From Candidatus Sabulitectum sp. (GTDB lineage: Bacteria > Fermentibacterota > Fermentibacteria > Fermentibacterales > JCC-6), in contig JAGLOJ010000038.1 of assembly GCA_023139045.1 (NCBI GenBank), positions 46,969 to 110,968 on the forward strand: a stretch of 64,000 nt of DNA, in the 5' to 3' direction. Under the pieces are notes generated by a model that ran no database searches, had not been told where the DNA came from, and saw only the letters and a program-made list of their open reading frames with translations. Shown here piece after piece: positions 61,668-64,000 of this stretch. The position numbers were made by a program, and so were the translations under genes. Positions within the stretch are counted from its first letter, which is position 1, and the number at the start of each line of letters is the position of its first letter.

Positions 61668-63620
61668 TCAGTTAATTGCCCAGTCTATTTCAAACCGGAA
61701 TTTTCTTGATGAACCGGGAAACCCGTTGGAACTGTCGTACACAACATCGAGAAGATTGGATACTGTTGCACTCAGTGATATGTCGTTCATGGTCGGGATT
61801 GGGAATGTCACATCAATGTCTGTGATTACATAGTCTTCCAGATTCTCGGTGTTTCCAGTATTTGTGTACTGTTTACCCATGCCTGTCAGCGAGACGGAAG
61901 CGGTCAGAGGGGTGAATCGCCCGGTTGCTGATACTCCCCAGGTGGTCTCCGGACGGTATGGAAGCTGATTGTCGTGGTCGTCAGAGTCTTCATCATCAAT
62001 CAGGGCCAGTGATTTTGTCACATGACCCGAGAGGGTGAACCATCCCGCATTAACGGCGCCGGTGGTTTCAAATCCGCTTCTGACCACACTGCCGAAATTG
62101 ACAGGGCGCCAGATACCTTCATTATCGGGTTGCCATGTTATGAGGTCATTTGACTGACCTGCCCAGCCTGCTGCTCCCAATACCAGTTTCCCGCCGATGA
62201 GGGATACTTTTGTGTCAAGTGAGAAGTCTCTGGCTGTTTCTCCTTTTAAATCAGGATTCCCTTCAGAGTAGGTATCCTCCGGCCAGTAGAGATCGTTGAA
62301 TGTGGGATTGCGGAAGCTTCTTGTGAAGGACAGACATGATCGAACCGGTACTGTTTCAGGATCATACTCAAGGGTAGTGACTGCACCCCAGTCTGTGACT
62401 CCCCTTGTGTCTACTTCCTCCCGACCCGTGAGGGAAACATTGAAATCACCAATCTGCCTGATTATTCCCAGACCCAGACCTGCAATACCCCTTCTGTGAT
62501 TGCCCACGGAAGAGCTTGTGATCCAGTCGTACACAAAGTCAGAACCGATTGAAACAGTTGCTGGTCCAAAGAGGAACTGCTTTTCGATTTTTGTGTCTGC
62601 AGATCCGTCCCATCTGGAATAATCACTTGGATATGGAAGAGTTGCCTCGTAGAGCATGTGCCCTGTGTGTATGCCTCCTGCAACAGAGAAATTGTCGTTA
62701 CCGGACCATTTACCCCAGCAGTCCGCACTTGCCAGTTTCTTATGCGTATCTGTTGTGTCTTCGTTCATGCCAACTTCATCATTAGCGTCACTGTAAGACC
62801 CCAGCAGACCGAATTTAAAAGGATCGGTTCCGAATGATGCCAGCAGACTGGAAAAGATTCCTTCGGAATTCCTCTCATCAAGTTTCCGGCTGAATTTCCC
62901 TGCCAGTGCCACATCGCTGTTGCTGTAGCTTGATCCGATGCCGAAACCACCCAGATTGTCTGCAAACAAACTGAGAGAGTTCTGTGTCATCCCCGGTTTT
63001 TTGGGAGTAAGAACGATGGTTCCTGCCATTCCACCTCCGGAAAGACCCGAAGTTCCCCCTCTAATGATCTGTACAGACTGTATCATTCCGAGGTCTGGAA
63101 TGGCATCTGGCTCGCCTGCTCCGGGCTGGCGCAGGTTGTGGCTGCCAATCTGCCAGGAAACCTGAGATGAGGATGAACCTCTTATCGATACACCCATTAC
63201 CGGTATAACTCCACCGTATTCCCTGATGGAAAAACCCGGAGTCAGTGACATCAGACTGGAAAGACCGATGCGCTCGGTCAGTGCAACTGTTTTTGAGTCA
63301 AGGGTTGTTATTGATGTTCGATTGGACTGGTTGCTCCATGCTCTGCCGGTGACAGTAATCGGGAAAACCTGGATGGGAGACGGTACCAGTGTTACTGTGG
63401 ATTCTGACTGGAGAGATCCGGTCCAGGAATGATATCCCAGGGCAGTGATGGAATAAGTGCACTCCGGATCAGTCTCGAACTGAATAATTCCTGCAGTGTT
63501 ACTGAAGGCGGCAGGTTGCTCACCCTGTTCAGAAAGTACAGCACCGGCAACTGAATAACCGGACGTATCCACAATATGGATACCATTGATTGACAACAGA
63601 ATAAGTAGACAGGTAAGCAT
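61668..63620 (-). CDS. TonB-dependent outer-membrane receptor, probably for cobalamin
   Basis: The 650-residue protein starts with a short signal sequence (MLTCLLILLSINGI) and a carboxypeptidase-like domain (SGYSVAGAVLSEQGEQ). The TonB plug follows, with LTERIGLSSLMSLTPGFSIR, VSIRGSSSSQVSWQI and SVQIIRGGTSGLSGGGMAGT. The barrel runs to the C-terminus, ending in the aromatic-rich strand FRFEIDWAIN. The cobalamin riboswitch upstream suggests it is the vitamin B12 receptor BtuB or similar. No TonB box was identified with certainty. Confidence 0.85.
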   Translation of the reverse strand: MLTCLLILLSINGIHIVDTSGYSVAGAVLSEQGEQPAAFSNTAGIIQFETDPECTYSITALGYHSWTGSLQSESTVTLVPSPIQVFPITVTGRAWSNQSNRTSITTLDSKTVALTERIGLSSLMSLTPGFSIREYGGVIPVMGVSIRGSSSSQVSWQIGSHNLRQPGAGEPDAIPDLGMIQSVQIIRGGTSGLSGGGMAGTIVLTPKKPGMTQNSLSLFADNLGGFGIGSSYSNSDVALAGKFSRKLDERNSEGIFSSLLASFGTDPFKFGLLGSYSDANDEVGMNEDTTDTHKKLASADCWGKWSGNDNFSVAGGIHTGHMLYEATLPYPSDYSRWDGSADTKIEKQFLFGPATVSIGSDFVYDWITSSSVGNHRRGIAGLGLGIIRQIGDFNVSLTGREEVDTRGVTDWGAVTTLEYDPETVPVRSCLSFTRSFRNPTFNDLYWPEDTYSEGNPDLKGETARDFSLDTKVSLIGGKLVLGAAGWAGQSNDLITWQPDNEGIWRPVNFGSVVRSGFETTGAVNAGWFTLSGHVTKSLALIDDEDSDDHDNQLPYRPETTWGVSATGRFTPLTASVSLTGMGKQYTNTGNTENLEDYVITDIDVTFPIPTMNDISLSATVSNLLDVVYDSSNGFPGSSRKFRFEIDWAIN

Positions 63621-63689
63621 AATTCACTCCTTTACAGAATGAAATTAAGTAAAGCGGGCGCCTGAAGCCTTTCTCTTAAGCGGAGAAAA

Positions 63690-63870
63690 CAACTTCAATG
63701 ACTGCGGTGCAATATCCTGACTTCCGGATCAACCTACTCGTACAGCCTTCCCGAATCGTAACTCATTGAACTGAGATTGATACAGTGGCATATGTGTACT
63801 TTCGTCCCCGGTTACAGTGGCGCTACCGTGATGGATTCTCACCATCTTTCTGCACCCGCAACAACGCAGC
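63690..63870 (-). promoter_or_regulatory. Cobalamin riboswitch
   Basis: On the minus strand, the leader has the expected core segments: GGTGAGAATCC near 63850, then GCCACTGTAACCGG around 63820, and the B12-box-like GGAAGTCAGGATATTGCACC at about 63709-63728. This order and spacing match the AdoCbl riboswitch. It ends about 70 nt before the TonB receptor start and should reduce receptor expression when cobalamin is plentiful. The 3' switching hairpin was not resolved by eye. Confidence 0.85.
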
Positions 63871-63950
63871 AATTATACGCATATGCTCAGTTAAGTCAAG
63901 AAACTGAATGATGACAGTTCTATTACCGCAAAATTCGGTTGGATTTGTGA

Positions 63951-64000
63951 TTAGGCGATAGCCTTCTTTATCATAGCCACCAGCTTTTCCGGGAAGTCCG
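63951..64000 (-). CDS. C-terminal end of an unidentified gene (truncated by window edge)
   Basis: On the minus strand the last 16 codons read DFPEKLVAMIKKAIA and then TAA at 63953-63951. The composition is that of an amphipathic C-terminal helix. Nothing more can be said because the gene extends beyond the window. It lies upstream of the riboswitch, so it is not under its control. Confidence 0.4.
   Translation of the reverse strand, partial: DFPEKLVAMIKKAIA

Noticed and set aside
1..64000. tRNA or rRNA genes.
   Set aside because: No T-loop GGTTCGAATCC-type segment with matching acceptor stems, and no rRNA-like sequence, was found by eye.

Overview
The window is a gene-dense bacterial chromosome segment (roughly 47-50% GC by eye) with many ATGA or TAATG stop/start overlaps, frequent TTG/GTG starts with strong Shine-Dalgarno sites, and secreted proteins that end in a 'GVYFVR'-type C-terminal sorting domain. 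That domain, together with DUF6754, Wzi-like and lipoprotein beta-propeller genes, points to the FCB group, possibly a candidate phylum such as Fermentibacterota. The placement is inference; there is no rRNA or tRNA gene in the window to confirm it.

Layout. 1-4 kb: end of a glycosyltransferase; a selD gene whose active-site codon is UGA (selenocysteine) and which is in frame with an upstream Cys-rich ORF; a lipoprotein and a DUF6754 membrane protein diverging across a perfect inverted repeat; two GNATs. 4-11 kb: TauE exporter, DUF3276 protein, YgiQ radical SAM, two small membrane proteins, M16C metallopeptidase. 10.8-16.4 kb: a molybdenum-cofactor cluster (MobB-ModE fusion, moeA, moaA, moaC, mogA) around a membrane sensor and a DUF2061 protein. 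With selD this fits an anaerobe making Mo/Sec enzymes (inference). 16.4-17.8 kb: toxin-antitoxin graveyard with a MITE-like element in a DUF4160 gene, a broken DUF2442 gene and an intact hicBA pair. 17.8-26.3 kb (minus strand): Wzi-like protein, RlmD-type methyltransferase, the queuosine genes tgt and queA around an RDD protein, and a PAS/GAF sensor. 26.4-33.7 kb (plus): EIIA-like protein, zinc ribbon, guaB, a degenerate kinase fused to a LytR_C-like domain, carD, hflX and a flippase-like protein. 33.6-39.4 kb: TldD/TldE, TPR protein, lpdA, mazG.

39.4-49.6 kb is an accessory/defence stretch: remnants of a duplicated secreted protease, an intact subtilase, an AbiEii-type nucleotidyltransferase pair, a PIN/RHH pair, and a complete type II-C CRISPR-Cas locus. 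The CRISPR array (12 identical 36-nt repeats) reads on the plus strand; cas9-cas1-cas2 read on the minus strand towards it. A tracrRNA with its own promoter and terminator lies upstream of cas9 and pairs with the 5' half of the repeat. A second, separate element directly after the array pairs with the 3' half of the repeat and ends in its own terminator-like hairpin at the cas2 stop codon. Each repeat also contains a promoter-like TTGCAG-N16-TACATT. This split arrangement is the most unusual system in the window.

49.6-64 kb: P5C dehydrogenase, small secreted proteins, EamA transporter, ThiS-like sulfur carrier, VIT/vWA protein, OsmC and cupin proteins, an AAA/DUF4143 protein, an ABC-2 exporter, a lipoprotein beta-propeller, and a TonB-dependent receptor (probably BtuB) preceded by a cobalamin riboswitch.
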